A DNA stretch of 64,000 nucleotides from Pyxicephalus adspersus (GCF_032062135.1 NC_092862.1:68337371-68401370); one strand, 5' to 3'; positions 1-11,881 are shown, counted from the first letter of the stretch. Notes: generated by a model from the sequence alone, not told the origin. Numbers and translations are program-made.

Positions 1-900
1 AACTGTGAACTCTATGCAACATATAGTGTAAGGCAGTTAAAATTTCCTGTAAGAATAAAAAAAAATTATAGAAGATTGTTGTGAACAAATAACTATCTGA
101 TAAACAAAATGATGAAGGTAGAAAATGATAATTCCACATCCATGGGAAGTTGTTTTTGAGGAAATCATCATGAGATAATATAATAAGCCAAGGTAAATTA
201 ACTCCAAATCCAGCTTTGCGAATTGACCCTTTTGTAACCTAGAGTTGCTTGGGGCCCAAAAAGACAGCATGACATAACAGGGAAAATACTCTATGATACT
301 GTCATCTGAGCAGCGATGCCACTGCATTCAACATCTACACATTATTTTCCTTAAGTAGCTGTAGTTTAAGTTATATCATGTCTTTATAATTTCTAGTTGA
401 AGAAGATGCTTTTATAAGGGGGTCAAGAGACTCGCTGTTCAGTTACAAACTAGAATTATCCCATCATGAAAACAGCGAAGGAATCATGTCGTAACTGAAG
501 CACTAGATTATGTATTTCACTTAGTTGATGACATATAAGTGCTTTGTGATATGTTTAATGCCAGCCTGACAGAGGCAGTATTAAATACTTGCATTTGCTA
601 TGCTAAATATGTATCATTTATTATGTATGTTGTGCTGCACTTCCTTCCCTTGATGTTTTTTTTCAGCCCCATTATCCTACTTTATATGCTACTTACTATT
701 AAATACATACAATTGCTTTTTACTTTTAAATATGTTGTGAAATTGTGACATATTTTTACTCACTACAAACAAATTATTTGCTATTTGCAGGGTGACATCT
801 GCAATGTTTTGAAGCTGGAACTTTTGACTACTGCTAGATTTTATGTCATCGGTAATTCCCCTGCTATTGCATATTTGCATCTATATTTTTTTCTGGTGGT
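1..900. other. AT-rich sequence, no gene recognised
   Basis: No coding signature, RNA gene or repeat family is recognisable on either strand. Open frames are short and of AT-rich composition without domain-like sequence. It is best read as unique intergenic DNA. Confidence 0.5.
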
Positions 901-1045
901 TTTTTAAAGGATGAAGGAAAACATCCTCAGGTTTTCAGTTACACATATAACCTTTTTTTAAAAAAATATAATATATTTTTCTAAAACACGTCCCTAGTGT
1001 CCGTCACATACCGATAGACAAAACCACATAAATATATTTTCTATT

Positions 1046-1095
1046 ATTTTGTATTGGATTGGATACAGGACTTTGTATTCAATCCAATACAAAAT
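1046..1095. repeat. Inverted repeat, 16-bp arms
   Basis: Two perfect 16-nt complementary arms lie at 1046-1061 and 1080-1095 around an 18-nt spacer (left arm ATTTTGTATTGGATTG). It sits just upstream of a CpG-rich patch and other hairpins, so it may be part of the same composite repeat as the features to 1409. No target duplication was found. Confidence 0.7.
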
Positions 1096-1129
1096 GTGTT
1101 TGAATGAGTTTCAATTTGAATTTCCCGCA

Positions 1130-1295
1130 CACGCGCCGACGTCATCGTACGCGCCGACGCTACGGAGGGAGAAGAAGCCGGCTGTCTTCTTCTTCTCCGC
1201 CGGCCAGCTTCTTCTTCCCGGAGAGGGCACCCGACGCTGGAGAACGACGCTGGAGATCCACGCTGGAAGACGACGCTGGATCGCAGCGGGACCAG
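1130..1295. repeat. CpG-rich patch with a 13-bp tandem repeat x4
   Basis: This GC- and CpG-rich block stands out sharply from its AT-rich surroundings. At 1233-1284 a 13-bp unit occurs four times in a row with small changes: GACGCTGGAGAAC, GACGCTGGAGATC, CACGCTGGAAGAC, GACGCTGGATCGC. Just upstream, GAAGAAGCCGGC is partly complementary to GCCGGCCAGCTTCTTC. Short open frames across the block look like by-products of base composition. It is probably the core of an interspersed repeat that also includes the neighbouring hairpins. Confidence 0.65.
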
Positions 1296-1302
1296 GTAAG
1301 TG

Positions 1303-1409
1303 ATCGATAAACCCGAACTTTTCTCACTGTATTTTCATACAGTGAGAAAAGTTCGGGGTTATCGATAATTGTAATTATTTTAACCCCGAACCAAGGTCGG
1401 GGTTATCGC
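1303..1409. repeat. Long near-perfect hairpin plus a second small hairpin
   Basis: Arms of 30 nt at 1303-1332 and 1337-1366 are complementary with a single mismatch and enclose a 4-nt loop (TTTC). The arms contain CCGAACTTTTCTCACTG. Directly after it, TAACCCCGA and TCGGGGTTA (about 1380-1405) form a second stem that reuses the same end motif. Repeated palindromic ends of this kind suggest a foldback (MITE-type) element or part of one. The superfamily is not identifiable. Confidence 0.7.
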
Positions 1410-2085
1410 TCAGGTGGTTAATACAAAATGAAATTAATTTTTAGAAAATGTGAACAGTGTGTAAACTGCCATTGCTGACCTGGTTCTAAAAATTACAATT
1501 TCCATGGTTGGTGTTTTGATCCTCTGCCTTGCAGCTCATGTGTTCAGCCAATTGTCACATAACTAGAGTAATCTGTGTGCCTGTTGTGTTGCAGGGCTGT
1601 GAAGAAGCGGATGGACAGAATTACACCTGAACACCAAATATAGAATTGTTACCAAAATCGCTTGGGAAGGAAGGGGGATCAGAGGAATTGTGAGAACTTG
1701 CCCCAAAGGTAAATGAAAAAGGGAAAGCATATTCATAAAGCCAGCGAGGGGTAATTAGTATCAGATTTTATCATATTTTCCCTACTCTTGTAGTATTGCT
1801 TGTTTAAACGTTTCATTCACAGCTTCATAAATACTGCTTATTCTTTTAATTTATTTTTGATGTCATCGTAGCAATTTTGGGTTCAAGGGCTTTGCACTTA
1901 ACTAAAATAATCAGGAGGTGGATTTAAACATGTTTTGACAACTACACATTAACTTTTTGCTTACAGAAGAATTACATGCAGGAATTTTTTCTTCCCTAGG
2001 CCAGCTAGCTTGTGCTGCCCCCAACCCTAACCAACAACAGCCTTTAACACTGACTCAAAATACACAGTGGAAGCTGTTTCATACA
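1410..2085. other. Mostly unique sequence with one exon-like block
   Basis: No open gene is seen. The block 1595-1708 is bounded by a good acceptor (pyrimidine-rich, ending GTTGCAG) and donor (AAAGGTAAAT), but all three forward frames are closed. It could be a non-coding exon or chance. Nothing else was recognised. Confidence 0.3.
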
Positions 2086-2089
2086 AACT

Positions 2090-2715
2090 AAAGAAAACAA
2101 ATAGGGAGAGAGGAAAGGGGAAGGGAGCAGGATAAACAGGGGGAGGAAAGGAGGGAAAGGGCAAATAAGGGGCTAGAGGGGAGAGACGGGGAGGGGAAAG
2201 AAAGACTGAAAAGAAGTGAAGGTGGGGAAATGGGCCAGAGAAAAAGAGTGGGGAGAGGAAGGAAAAAAGGAGACATAGATGGGGGGGGGGGGGGGAGGGG
2301 GGGAAGGTTGGGGGGACGGAAAAGGGTAGATAAAGGGGGAGATTAAGAAAGAGAGGGGAGAGATAAAGGGAAAGGACAGAATAACAATGTGAAGGAGAGG
2401 AAAGTGGGGGGGGGGGGGAGAAAAAGAAGGGTAGATAGAGAGGGAAGGGAGAGAGTGAGTAGGAGAGGAAGAGAAGGGAGAGAGAGAGATAGAAAGTAAA
2501 GAGAGAAAGGGAAAAGTAGAGGGGGAAAGGAGAGAGGTGAGGAGAGAGAGGGAGAAGAAAGAGGGAGAGAAGAAGACACAGAGGGGTAAGTAGAAGGGAA
2601 GGGGAAAGAGTGGGAGAGAGGGTGGGAGGAAGGGAGAGAGATAAAAGAGAGGACAGGGCAGAGAGAAGGAAGGGATAAAGAGAGGGAGAATGTAATGGAG
2701 TGAGAACAGTAATAC
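2090..2715. repeat. Purine-only low-complexity tract (GGGA/GAGA) with G-runs
   Basis: About 600 bases on the plus strand are almost entirely A and G, built from GGGA, GAGA and AAGG words. Long G-runs occur near 2281-2302 and 2407-2419. The complementary strand gives long Ser/Leu/Pro-rich open frames only because the tract lacks stop-forming words; these are not genes. Such homopurine tracts can form triplex or quadruplex structures, which is general knowledge and not shown here. Confidence 0.9.
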
Positions 2716-2789
2716 CTTCTATACAATTGTCACGCTGCGTAGATTTCTGCATTGTATGTGACCTCGGTATATTCACTTTCACTTTTTAG

Positions 2790-3262
2790 TTCCAGTTCTA
2801 CATAGAAATTTTGTAATGCTACCCCCTTTTGATTGTGGCAGCCTTAGTGATTAGTTGAGGTTGACAGTGTGTTCATGATTTGCCTTTTTTCAAAGTACCT
2901 CACTGTATATAGATTAGTACCTTAAGTACATATTGAAGCACATCCAGCCAGTGGTCCCACCTTGACACTCAGTACTCCATAGATATCTGAATACAAAAAA
3001 TATCTGGCACATTGCTACATCCTTTATACTATTATTAGCATTCTGTAGAGCCTGTACAACCACCACATGATATTTCACTCTGAGAAGGTTATGATTAAAG
3101 CTGAATATTAATCGACTATAATTTTGCCTTCCTTGGTTCCTGGTTTCTCCTTGCAAGCAACTCCTCCATTGTCAGAAATTTAGGAAAATGACCAAAGAAT
3201 TTCCTTGCTCTATTTGCTTGCCCAGAACACCTCCACCTCTTATCTTCTTAGAGCATAGGGCA
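2790..3262. other. No gene recognised
   Basis: Ordinary AT-rich sequence without convincing coding potential or recognisable repeat on either strand. Confidence 0.4.
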
Positions 3263-3269
3263 TTATTGA

Positions 3270-3599
3270 TAAGGATGAGCGAGCTAATTTAATAAATTCG
3301 GTCTTGCGGCGAATTGGGCCGTTCTCGCTTACCAAACGTAGGCGAGAACAGCCTTTGTAAATTTGGCCAGTGAGATGGAATTTTTAGGGCCTTCAAGACC
3401 AATCAGGGGAGCGGAGCTCTCCTGATTGCTGTTGCAGTCCTGTAGTAAGTGTTCTTGGAGAGAATTTCTCTATCCAGGAACACTGTGTGAGTCTGGCTGA
3501 CTGCTCATGAATGAATGTAGCGTGGGAAAAATCCTCAGATTCGTGGACCCATCAGAACTTCGAGGAAATATTTGCGAGAATGCCATAGGCTCATCCCTA
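3270..3599. mobile_element. hAT-like MITE (TAAGGATGAGC ends)
   Basis: The element begins TAAGGATGAGC and ends GCTCATCCCTA, an 11-bp terminal inverted repeat with one mismatch. It is flanked by an 8-bp target duplication, ATTATTGA (3262-3269) and ATTATTGG (3600-3607), 7 of 8 matching. An 8-bp duplication is typical of hAT elements. An internal stem-loop with arms near AGTGTTCTTGGAGAGAA is present. There is no coding capacity, so it is non-autonomous. The left end resembles the reverse complement of the right end of the hairpin element at 61911-62620. Confidence 0.75.
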
Positions 3600-4512
3600 A
3601 TTATTGGCCTACAAGATTTCTAGTGGCATTAACTGGGTTGGTTTTGCACTTGTTGAACAGCTGTAAAAGTTTTCAAGGATATAATAAGCTGACCGAGAGA
3701 GCACATAAGAGAAGATATTTGTTAGGGATTCCATACTCTTTAACACATACAGTAGAGGGCACAAACACACAAAAGGGGCAACAAAACTTTACCATATGGG
3801 ACTGGCTGACAAAAATCATTCCTATTCATGTATATGCCGTTTTTGAATACTACAACTGTCTGCTTTATTTTCCCATATTTTGTTTTTAATGAAACATAGA
3901 TAAAGAAAACTATTTTTTATAGGAGCAGCAAAATATACCAGTATATATATTACAGGTTTGTGAGACATTTATTAAACGTTGTATAACAAATTTTTAAAGG
4001 TACGCAGCTGTCACTTAGGATCATCAAAATATATTGTTTATGTTAGCGATTGCTTTGTATAAGAAATCATTTGAACATTTTATATAGAAACATCCAGTCC
4101 ATTCAACAAACTATGCCATACCATGAGAATATTTTATGTGGAGCTCAAGGTCAGTTATTTCAGAGAGGAAATGATAATTGGTCACATTAATTGCTTTAGA
4201 ACTCATAAATGACTCAAGGCTAACACTATCAAATGAATGCTTAAACAAAAGGTCACATTTTTTAACAAATATGTAAAATATTCATCTGTATTTTGAAATG
4301 TGGTTTAAACAGTGCCATAAAACAATACATCAGCATTTAACCCTTGCTTCAAAGTCCTTGTGCTGGCAATGTCACTGTTAGACAAAAGCGTGTTGTAATT
4401 ATTACATTTATGTAATGCAAATGTTTTCAAGGCATAGTCAGTCTGTTCATTGGGAAAAAAAGGAAGCAGCTTTTCATCCAAATCCCTGGTAAATAATTTC
4501 ATCACTCTATAG

Positions 4513-4772
4513 CAGTGTTTCTTGACCTTTTTAACATAGGGGAAATAACTTTCAGGTATTCAAGGAACCCCTGTAACAGTTACTATATTCACAGCTCACA
4601 TGACATTAGTGTGGTGGTCACTAGGAATAATACCTCTTACACTGCTGACCAGTGGGAAGAATGTCAACCTTATAATTAGCCAAAAAAGCCATTGGTGTCA
4701 GTAAAACTGACCTGAGAGGCCCAAACTGCTCAGCTCTCAAAGTACTGGAGGAACCCCGGTGTGGAAACATTG
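4513..4772. mobile_element. hAT-like MITE (CAGTGTTTC ends)
   Basis: The ends are CAGTGTTTCTTGACC and, inverted, CAATGTTTCCACACC. They are flanked by CTCTATAG (4505-4512) and TTCTATAG (4773-4780), an 8-bp duplication with 7 matches. A GGAACCCC motif lies near the right end, and a related element sits at 48620-48875. Length is 260 bp with no coding capacity. The structure is that of a non-autonomous hAT element. Confidence 0.8.
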
Positions 4773-4780
4773 TTCTATAG

Positions 4781-6395
4781 TGTACCAGGTTTAATTCATG
4801 TACCAGGTTTAATTCATAATGGATAGTAAACCATGTGATATTTTTTAAATGCTCACATAGGAAGTAGGGAGTAGGGAGGCATGTTAATGACAGGGAAGTT
4901 CTTTTCTCCTCCGTCACACTCCTCCTTTCCCCAACAGATGCAAGCTTGTCTTTCCTCCAGACCTACTGAATTGCAATTTAAAAAAAAAAAGTGTTAAACA
5001 TTACAATTCCGTTCAGCGCATTATTCTCAGCAAAGCTAAACATCCAAACTGAAAAAAATACACTGGCCAGGTTTTAATCGAAAGCCACAGTCAAATGAGA
5101 CAGCACCACTAACCATTACATAATGGTAGACCATAGTGTACAAATGGAATGCAGACTCCTACACATTTTCATTTGCATGTGGCCTGCCCTAGGAAACACC
5201 CACATATGACACTTTATGACATAAAAAAGGAAAGCAAATAGCTAAGTGGGAAGGAAGAGGCACAGTGCTGACCAGTGGGAGAGGGCTTGATGGTAGACAG
5301 GAGACAAGTTGATTCTTAGGTACCAGCAAATTTTTCTTGTATGGAAGGTAAAATGTGCAGGAAAATGGGACTATTTGCTTTCAAGACTCTCTAAGTGTGA
5401 AAAAAGAAAGTTAAAACTGAAGTATACATTTAGCTCAAAAGTATGTAAGAGTGCATGCTGCAGCTTATGTACACAACTACATGATCTGAGTACAGATGCA
5501 ATTAAACTGGTGAAAGTAAAACATCTACAGTGCTTCAGGTATTCTAATAAACATGTGCAGATATTTCCATCTTGACCACAGTAATTGAACATATACAATA
5601 TCCTATTATATGCTGTCCATAAATAGATTTTCAGTGATAAATAACCACATATATTATACCTTGTTTGCTCTAACACCAGGGTTCCTTTTTTTTAATTACC
5701 TGATAAATTGCTTGGATAAATAATTGCTTAGCAAGCCGATCATTTTTTAAAATGTTTTTTCATCTTATTATAAAATGTTGACACTAACATTCCTCAGTGC
5801 ACCTTTATAAAACAGAAGGCACAAAAACATCATTATTCAAATTCCTACAAATTTGGACCACACATGGATAAAACACCAGGGTGTGATTTCCAAGCTAAAT
5901 TTGGGGATTGTGTTGCCGTGTGTGTTCACATCCACATGTGGGCCTGTGATATAAATGTATTGTAATGTTTCATCCTTCATGTTGTTGTAAGTAAATCAAG
6001 ACCAATGCATTACATCATGCTAAATGACAACACACCTTGGATAGCGCAATGTAGGGGTAGCTGGTTCTGCACTGTGGCAGTATATTTTCTTTCAACTTTG
6101 GATCTCCAGTGTTAATTGTTAAACTAAAATCATTGGATATATAGACAGCATGCAACCTGTAATAAGGTGTTTACAAAAAAAGACTTTTTGAAAGAATAAA
6201 GATAATTTTTTATGTGTTCCTTATAATTAAAGTCTTTGTACTGTTTTTATTTATAATGTTGTGACATTTAGGATCACAACAAGCACAAAGGGTACCACTG
6301 AATTTTATTTTGACCAATTATATAGCATTCACATCTTCCTTAGCACTTTACATATTCAAAATGTCCCTACTATAGTTATATGTCATGAAAAAGTC
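4781..6395. other. No gene recognised
   Basis: AT-rich sequence with no coding exon, RNA gene or clear repeat. A 20-bp direct duplication containing TACCAGGTTTAATTCAT occurs near 4786-4818. Short open frames on both strands look random. Confidence 0.35.
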
Positions 6396-6412
6396 TAAGG
6401 AAACTCTATTTG

Positions 6413-6537
6413 GTAAGTATATGAGACAAAACACACATAAACACGTTGAGAACATACCAACTCTATGCAGAAAGTGCCCTGGTCCAGATTTAAACCTAGG
6501 ATCCTAGTACTGCAAAACCAGATTAGCCACTGAGCCA
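6413..6537 (-). repeat. tRNA-like SINE fragment
   Basis: Read on the minus strand, the sequence begins TGGCTCAGTGGCTAA, which resembles a tRNA A box. It continues through a B-box-like AGGTTTAAATC and then ACCAGGGCAC and GTATGTTCTC. This order matches the tRNA-like head of SINE2-type repeats common in fish and frogs. The B box is mutated and no tRNA cloverleaf is intact, so it is a repeat and not a tRNA gene. A second, head-only copy lies at 42800-42872. Confidence 0.6.
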
Positions 6538-6827
6538 ATAATCTGAATGTCCCAACATACAAGTGCAGACATGAAAAGGGTAACATTAAACAGATTTTCT
6601 CCGACATAGATATTTGATAAATAAAACAAGGCTTGTCAGCCACAGGAAAGTTTATTTCAGCAGCATTTTCCAGACGACTTCCATGGGAAGAAAGCCCATA
6701 ACTTTTCATCTGGCAATAAACCTGGTTGCACATTCACAGGTTGCCTACCTGAAATGCTGCCTCAGGATACAGAGATTAAAGCATGGAGAGGCAACAAAGG
6801 TTGACAATTGATATTTTCTAAACGTTA

Positions 6828-7129
6828 GGCTGCGTACACACCTGCAATTTTTGTCGCTGGAAACTGTCTTTCATGATCATTTGACAGTTGTGTAAACTGA
6901 CAGTGACAGTTGAACACACAAACGCACATTCTGTTCTATAGAGAGGGGAGGGGGCAGTTCTTTCCTGCCCTGACTTGTATAGCTGTTGTTCACCATCGGT
7001 CATTCATGGATTTGTCGTGATGGATTCAAGAATGATGTTGGGCGACCACCGTACACATGTTATCTTCTTGCTTGAGATGAGAACGATCATTCGTATCAGG
7101 TGAGAATCCCCTGATGTGTGTACAGAGCC
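6828..7129. mobile_element. MITE-like repeat with GTACACAC ends
   Basis: The left end GGCTGCGTACACAC and the inverted right end GGCTCTGTACACAC form a terminal inverted repeat of about 14 bp with two differences. The interior has several CGAT/ATCG words and no gene. I could not find a target duplication. Repeats with this kind of end are familiar from frog genomes, but the superfamily is uncertain. Confidence 0.55.
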
Positions 7130-7325
7130 AAAGGACAATGACTTTGTTTATGACCCACAGTGTGTTCACTAAATGCTGAAGGGTTACTGTACAGCTAGTA
7201 AAATAAATGTACAGCTGTTGGAAAACAGAAGACAGTTCGAATGATGATATCAAATATGCCAATATTCTTTGACTATTGTCATTTGAAGAAAGGCAGATCA
7301 GTTTTATCTCATTTATTGTTTATAC

Positions 7326-7912
7326 CAAGGGTGTCCAACCTACAGCCTGCGGGCCATGTGCGGCCCGTGGAGCTCCCAGATCGGGCCCTCTCCTTTTTCC
7401 CTCTCTGCTTTCTCTGCTCATTGTCTTGTGGGAAATGGGGTGCAAAGGTAGATGTAGGGACCAAACGATGTTTTAGTAAGAACATTACCCCTTGGCTATC
7501 TGTCACATGAATTGCATTTCTCTGGAAGTATCCATTGCAGAAATTTCAGCCCCCTAGAACGGACAGGACGCATTGTATGGTGTAGTTTCTGTGGTACAGA
7601 ATGGTGAGTGGGGAGAAATATATGACCGGCCAGTACTGTATGATAGCTTTATATAAGTTTTGTAACTTTCATTAATAAAATGTTGTATTAATAAAATGAA
7701 CATCATATGGTGAGTGCAATAATTCCTAATTTTACATTTCTTTTTTCTAGGGCATGTAGGTTATGGTAACTAAAAACATTTCAATTTAATTTCATTTTAA
7801 ATTAAAACTATTCTAGTTTTAAACGTACATCTCTAATATTGGTTTGCATTGTAGAAAGTTTTATCTCAATGTTATCAGCGGCCCCCAGATGAAAAAAGGT
7901 TGGGCACCACTG
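7326..7912. mobile_element. hAT-like non-autonomous element
   Basis: The element starts CAAGGGTGTCCAACCTACAG and ends GGTTGGGCACCACTG. The ends are imperfectly complementary and of the CAGNGGTG class typical of hAT elements. Flanks GTTTATAC (7318-7325) and GCCTATAC (7913-7920) match at 6 of 8 positions, as an old 8-bp target duplication would. The GGCCCGTGGAGCTCCCAGAT and GCGGCCCCCAGAT words near the ends support one element spanning the interval. The interior carries no transposase frame. Confidence 0.75.
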
Positions 7913-7920
7913 GCCTATAC

Positions 7921-10900
7921 AATTTTCTGATTTCTGTGTGGTTATTGTAGAGTATAAGCTAACAGGATAATGAAAAGATATATTGCTCATTGTGTAGCAG
8001 TGCAGCTTACCCCCTTCTTCCTGTGACTACCTGCTTCCCATGCAGACGTCTGGTTTCCACTGTAACACAGGGATGCTAGGAAATGTAGTCTGGTGTCTAT
8101 TGTTCTGTTTTCTTTACATTGTTACACATAATTGACCCCCTGATCAGCTAAATTCATAGATGAAAGGAAAAAAGATGTAGTGGAGTGGTGTGCACATTTG
8201 GCCCATAGGATCAGTTTACTGACCACCTTGTTAACATACACAGTTAGTGTTCATCAACCTGATTGCTATTTGATCCTCCCTTGCACAATTATGTTTTCTT
8301 TAACTCTTTGTTAACATATTTCAACAAATATGCTGCAAGAATGAGAGAAGTCTTGGGAGGACCAAGACCAATAACCCACCACCACTACATGGACAAACAT
8401 TACTTTTATGCAGAGCATTTCAGCATGGATTGGAGTGATACTTTCTCAAAAGGATTTAATACAGGATACACACTAATTGTGTATGTTAACAAGGTAGTCA
8501 GCTGGACAAAGAAGTAACAAAGCCCAATGTAGACACATGTTTACCATTTTCTAATGTTAAGCTGAATAAGCTTAGAAGACCATTGGGAAAGTAACGCTGA
8601 ACCAGCCATGTAATTTCCCTGTCCATCTCTGCAGTGAAACCTCTTGAGAAAGTCCAGCTCCTACCTTTGCTGGTGCACTTTGATTTTTTTTCTGAGAAGT
8701 AAGTGGGTGCAATGAAGGGGTGACCTCATGGTAAACTGTGCATTAGGGACATATATTACTGGAAATTGGATATGATACCCCTGTCTAGTCTGATATTCTG
8801 GTAGTCAGATCTGATGAATAAGTTTATATTACAACAAAAGGATTGGTCTCAGATGAAAAATACTTATTGCCTGTGGGCACTTCAAGTCATCTTTTGATGA
8901 AACTGTGTTGCTTAGCCTAGCAGTTCAAAGTTTATATGCAATTATGCAACAAAATGAGGTTCTTGCAATAATGGTATTTATTTTCATGAACACATACAGA
9001 AAAAAATAATTTTAAATGTCACATATTTTCATTTGTAAGGTTGAAATACAGGTTAATGTGTTTAAACCTAAAAAAAAATCTTTTGATTATAACGAAACAT
9101 CATGATTGATGATATCATCACACAATATAAGGAACTCCTTACTTACTGCTTTCTGGCAGCCAAGAAATTAAATATTAGGCTGTGTGCTGATGGCACACGG
9201 TGCTTAATAGCAAAAAATCAATGTGTATTTTATTTAAAGCGCAATATTACAAACACTTGATGATGGATGAACTTGTTGTTATGTGGAAATGGACCATGCC
9301 GACTTTCTTCAAAGCCAAACTTGCATTCCGAAATAATTTGTATGGCTAATTGTCTAACTGAAATGTAAAAAAAATAAATCACATTATACAAGTGTTCTTT
9401 AATACCAGCAGTATATTTCTCAAATTGAATTGAAATTCCTAGGACTGCTGGTTTATGAAGGAGAATGTAATTAATGATAAACTAAACTAAGAAATTAAAT
9501 GGAAATTAAATGGAGAAAAATTAATACGCAAGAAATCATTGTGCGGATAAAAAGTCATATTTTTAGTCTAATGATCTTGCAACCATTGCCAAGCACATAC
9601 TTTGCACTGATGACCTAACATACCCTTTATGTCATCTTGATTTTGTAACAGGTCTTTTAATTAATGGCTACCTATTGGTAAAGTCTCTTCTCTTATTTCA
9701 GAAGTTCACCTTTTTGCAAAACCTGCAAGCACCACAATAATATATTCTTATGATTTATTTATATGGCTTCATCTTTACTGCAGTCCTGTACCATTGGGAA
9801 CAGATGTGGTGCAATATTTATGCAGGAGAACAAACTGGCTGAATAAGGAGAGAGGTCCTTGGCCACAGAAACATTCCAGAGGGATAAAGGGAATAAGAAA
9901 CACAAGGTTTGGCCGCTTCTTGGTTCTGCATGGTGGTGCAACAAGTGTTGAGCCAACTGTAAGCATAAGCTTCCATTAAAGATTAAAGAATTTTAATATA
10001 AAATGTAAGGAACAGATAGATAAAAATTCTTACAACATGAGGATGAAACATTTGAAAGGAATAGAGGATTAAACTGCATGGTGAATTAGAAGAAGGTACA
10101 TTTATTTTGAAGATAGATTATTTGCACAATATTTCAAAGCTGAACTCTAACCTTGCGTGCTGTCCTGCACAGTTGTACAAGTTCCTTTCCTCCACTGTCA
10201 CTGTATAGTTAGGTTTACCTGCATATGGTTAGTTTATCTCAGTGTGCAAATCAGATAAAAACCCACCTCATTTCTGTGTGCACAATATCCACCATCTTCT
10301 AGTATTTTTACCCCCTAGTTGTGCTGTCCTTGGCCAATCCTTTTATTGATTGGATTTCAACGCAATCATTTAGGCTTAGCAGCACACGTGGACATTACCA
10401 CAACGTCCTGTTTCCAGAAAGCTATGTACAGCACCAGGGACAATTTTCTTACACGGCTGTGGCCTACAGGTATGAAATTTAGGGGGTATTTTGGAAGAGT
10501 GATGTTTTGAAGTGTTTAGATCAATTTCTTTCAGCAATCCATAGGAGTGTTTGTAGATCTCCCAGTCAATATTAAAGCCAATGTTTTTGTGGACAAAATA
10601 GCAGCTCTGCTCATTCTGTTATTTTCTAACTCAAAAACTCACCTAAATTCATGACTTGTTTACTTCTACCTGTAGAAAGAATTATAAAGAACTAGTATAG
10701 TTTTATGCCAAGCCATGAATCTGTTTTATAGCTAACTGCAATGCCTATGCTTCTTTGATGGATTTCCATGCAGAAAATATTTTATCATGTGTTGAGGTGC
10801 ATTGTTAGCCCATTCATTTTAAATCAGCTAATTATTACAGTTTACCACAATAAATAAAAATTATGTTTAAGACTGTAGTTGTTAGGTGCCTCTTGAGGTG

Positions 10901-11042
10901 ACCTGGGTGTCTAAGATTATTAGTAGTATATGCAAATCCAAAGTCCAAAATCTTTGGAAATGTCCCCAAACACTAATTATGTTTCCAATTTTTTCATGGT
11001 CTCAGAAACATGTTGACTATGCCTGTGAAAAATATAAGCTAA
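7921..11042. other. Unique-looking AT-rich stretch, no gene recognised
   Basis: More than 3 kb without a convincing exon, RNA gene or identifiable repeat. Short open frames (for example 8263-8517 plus and 9759-9956 minus) lack domain-like sequence and splice context. Confidence 0.35.
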
Positions 11043-11150
11043 TATGCCTGATTTATTAAAGATCTCCAAGATTGGAGAAGATAGGCTATAATTAAACCTG
11101 GGTGACCCAGCAAACCTGGAATAGATTTCCTAAAATAATTTGCTATTATT
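11043..11150. repeat. Dispersed hairpin-MITE fragment (copy 1 of 4)
   Basis: The segment carries TTATTAAAGATCTCCAAG, then a GGAGAAGATA word, GTGACCCAGCAAACCTGGAA, and TTTGCTATTATTTG. The same order of motifs recurs at 23449, 30557 and 42505, defining a family with at least four copies here. This copy lacks the far arm. In the 42505 copy the two ends are inverted repeats, so the family is a foldback MITE. Confidence 0.65.
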
Positions 11151-11312
11151 TGGCTAAGTAGTGGTAGTTTGGTGAAAAGTTGGGGACAAGAATTCAAATA
11201 TTGATATACCTATATATGAAAAGTAAGTTAGATATAATATTTTGGAAATTTTTACAAACTCTCCTTGAAAAAAAAATATAATGTATTATTTTTTGTAAAC
11301 ATTTCTAACGAT

Positions 11313-11873
11313 TAGTGTTGGTCGAATAGCTCACTATTCGATTCGACAGCTATTCAGCCGAATATAGCAAAAAAATTCGGGTGGTCGAATTCGAATTCGA
11401 ATCCCATTAAAGTCAATGGGAGAAAAATTCGGGTTTGTTTCAGCACTGTGTAGAGCTTCTACAGCCTCCAAACAGATGTAAAAAGATTCATTGTAAAAGG
11501 ATACATGAAAAGATACATTGTAAGGAGATACATAAAAAGATACAATATAAAAAGATACATAACACTATTACATACCCCTGTACTTCACATGAATATTAAA
11601 GTGCACCTGTCAAATCAATTTTAGGATCACAGAGCAGTAGAGGTATGAATGGACATAGTAATTCCATTCAACCTCTATTGCCCTCGTATTGCCTCCAGGA
11701 TCAGGGGAGCAGAGCTGTCAGCATAAAGCTCTGCTGATTGCTCTGCTCCCTGAGGAAAGGGAAAGCCTGATCAGGATTTCGAATGCAGCAAAATTCGGTT
11801 CGGGTATACCCGAATTCGAACAGCCATATTCGGGTCGAATATAGGGACAACCCGAATTCGAACATCAACACTA
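11313..11873. mobile_element. hAT-like MITE with perfect 8-bp target duplication
   Basis: The element is 561 bp with ends TAGTGTTGGTCGAA and, inverted, TAGTGTTGATGTTCGAA. It is flanked by a perfect duplication CTAACGAT at 11305-11312 and 11874-11881. Many TTCGAAT and ATTCGGG words occur near both ends. There is no coding capacity. The exact duplication suggests a fairly recent insertion compared with its neighbours. Confidence 0.88.
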
Positions 11874-11881
11874 CTAACGAT

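Noticed and set aside
2027..2782. 251-codon minus-strand open frame rich in Ser, Leu and Pro
   Set aside because: It is the complement of a homopurine tract, where stop codons are rare by composition. No domain or splice context.
6471..6537. tRNA gene on the minus strand
   Set aside because: A- and B-box-like sequences are present but the stems do not form and the SINE body follows; it is a SINE fragment.
8263..8517. 84-codon plus-strand open frame
   Set aside because: No domain, no start context and no splice sites; composition is like the flanks.
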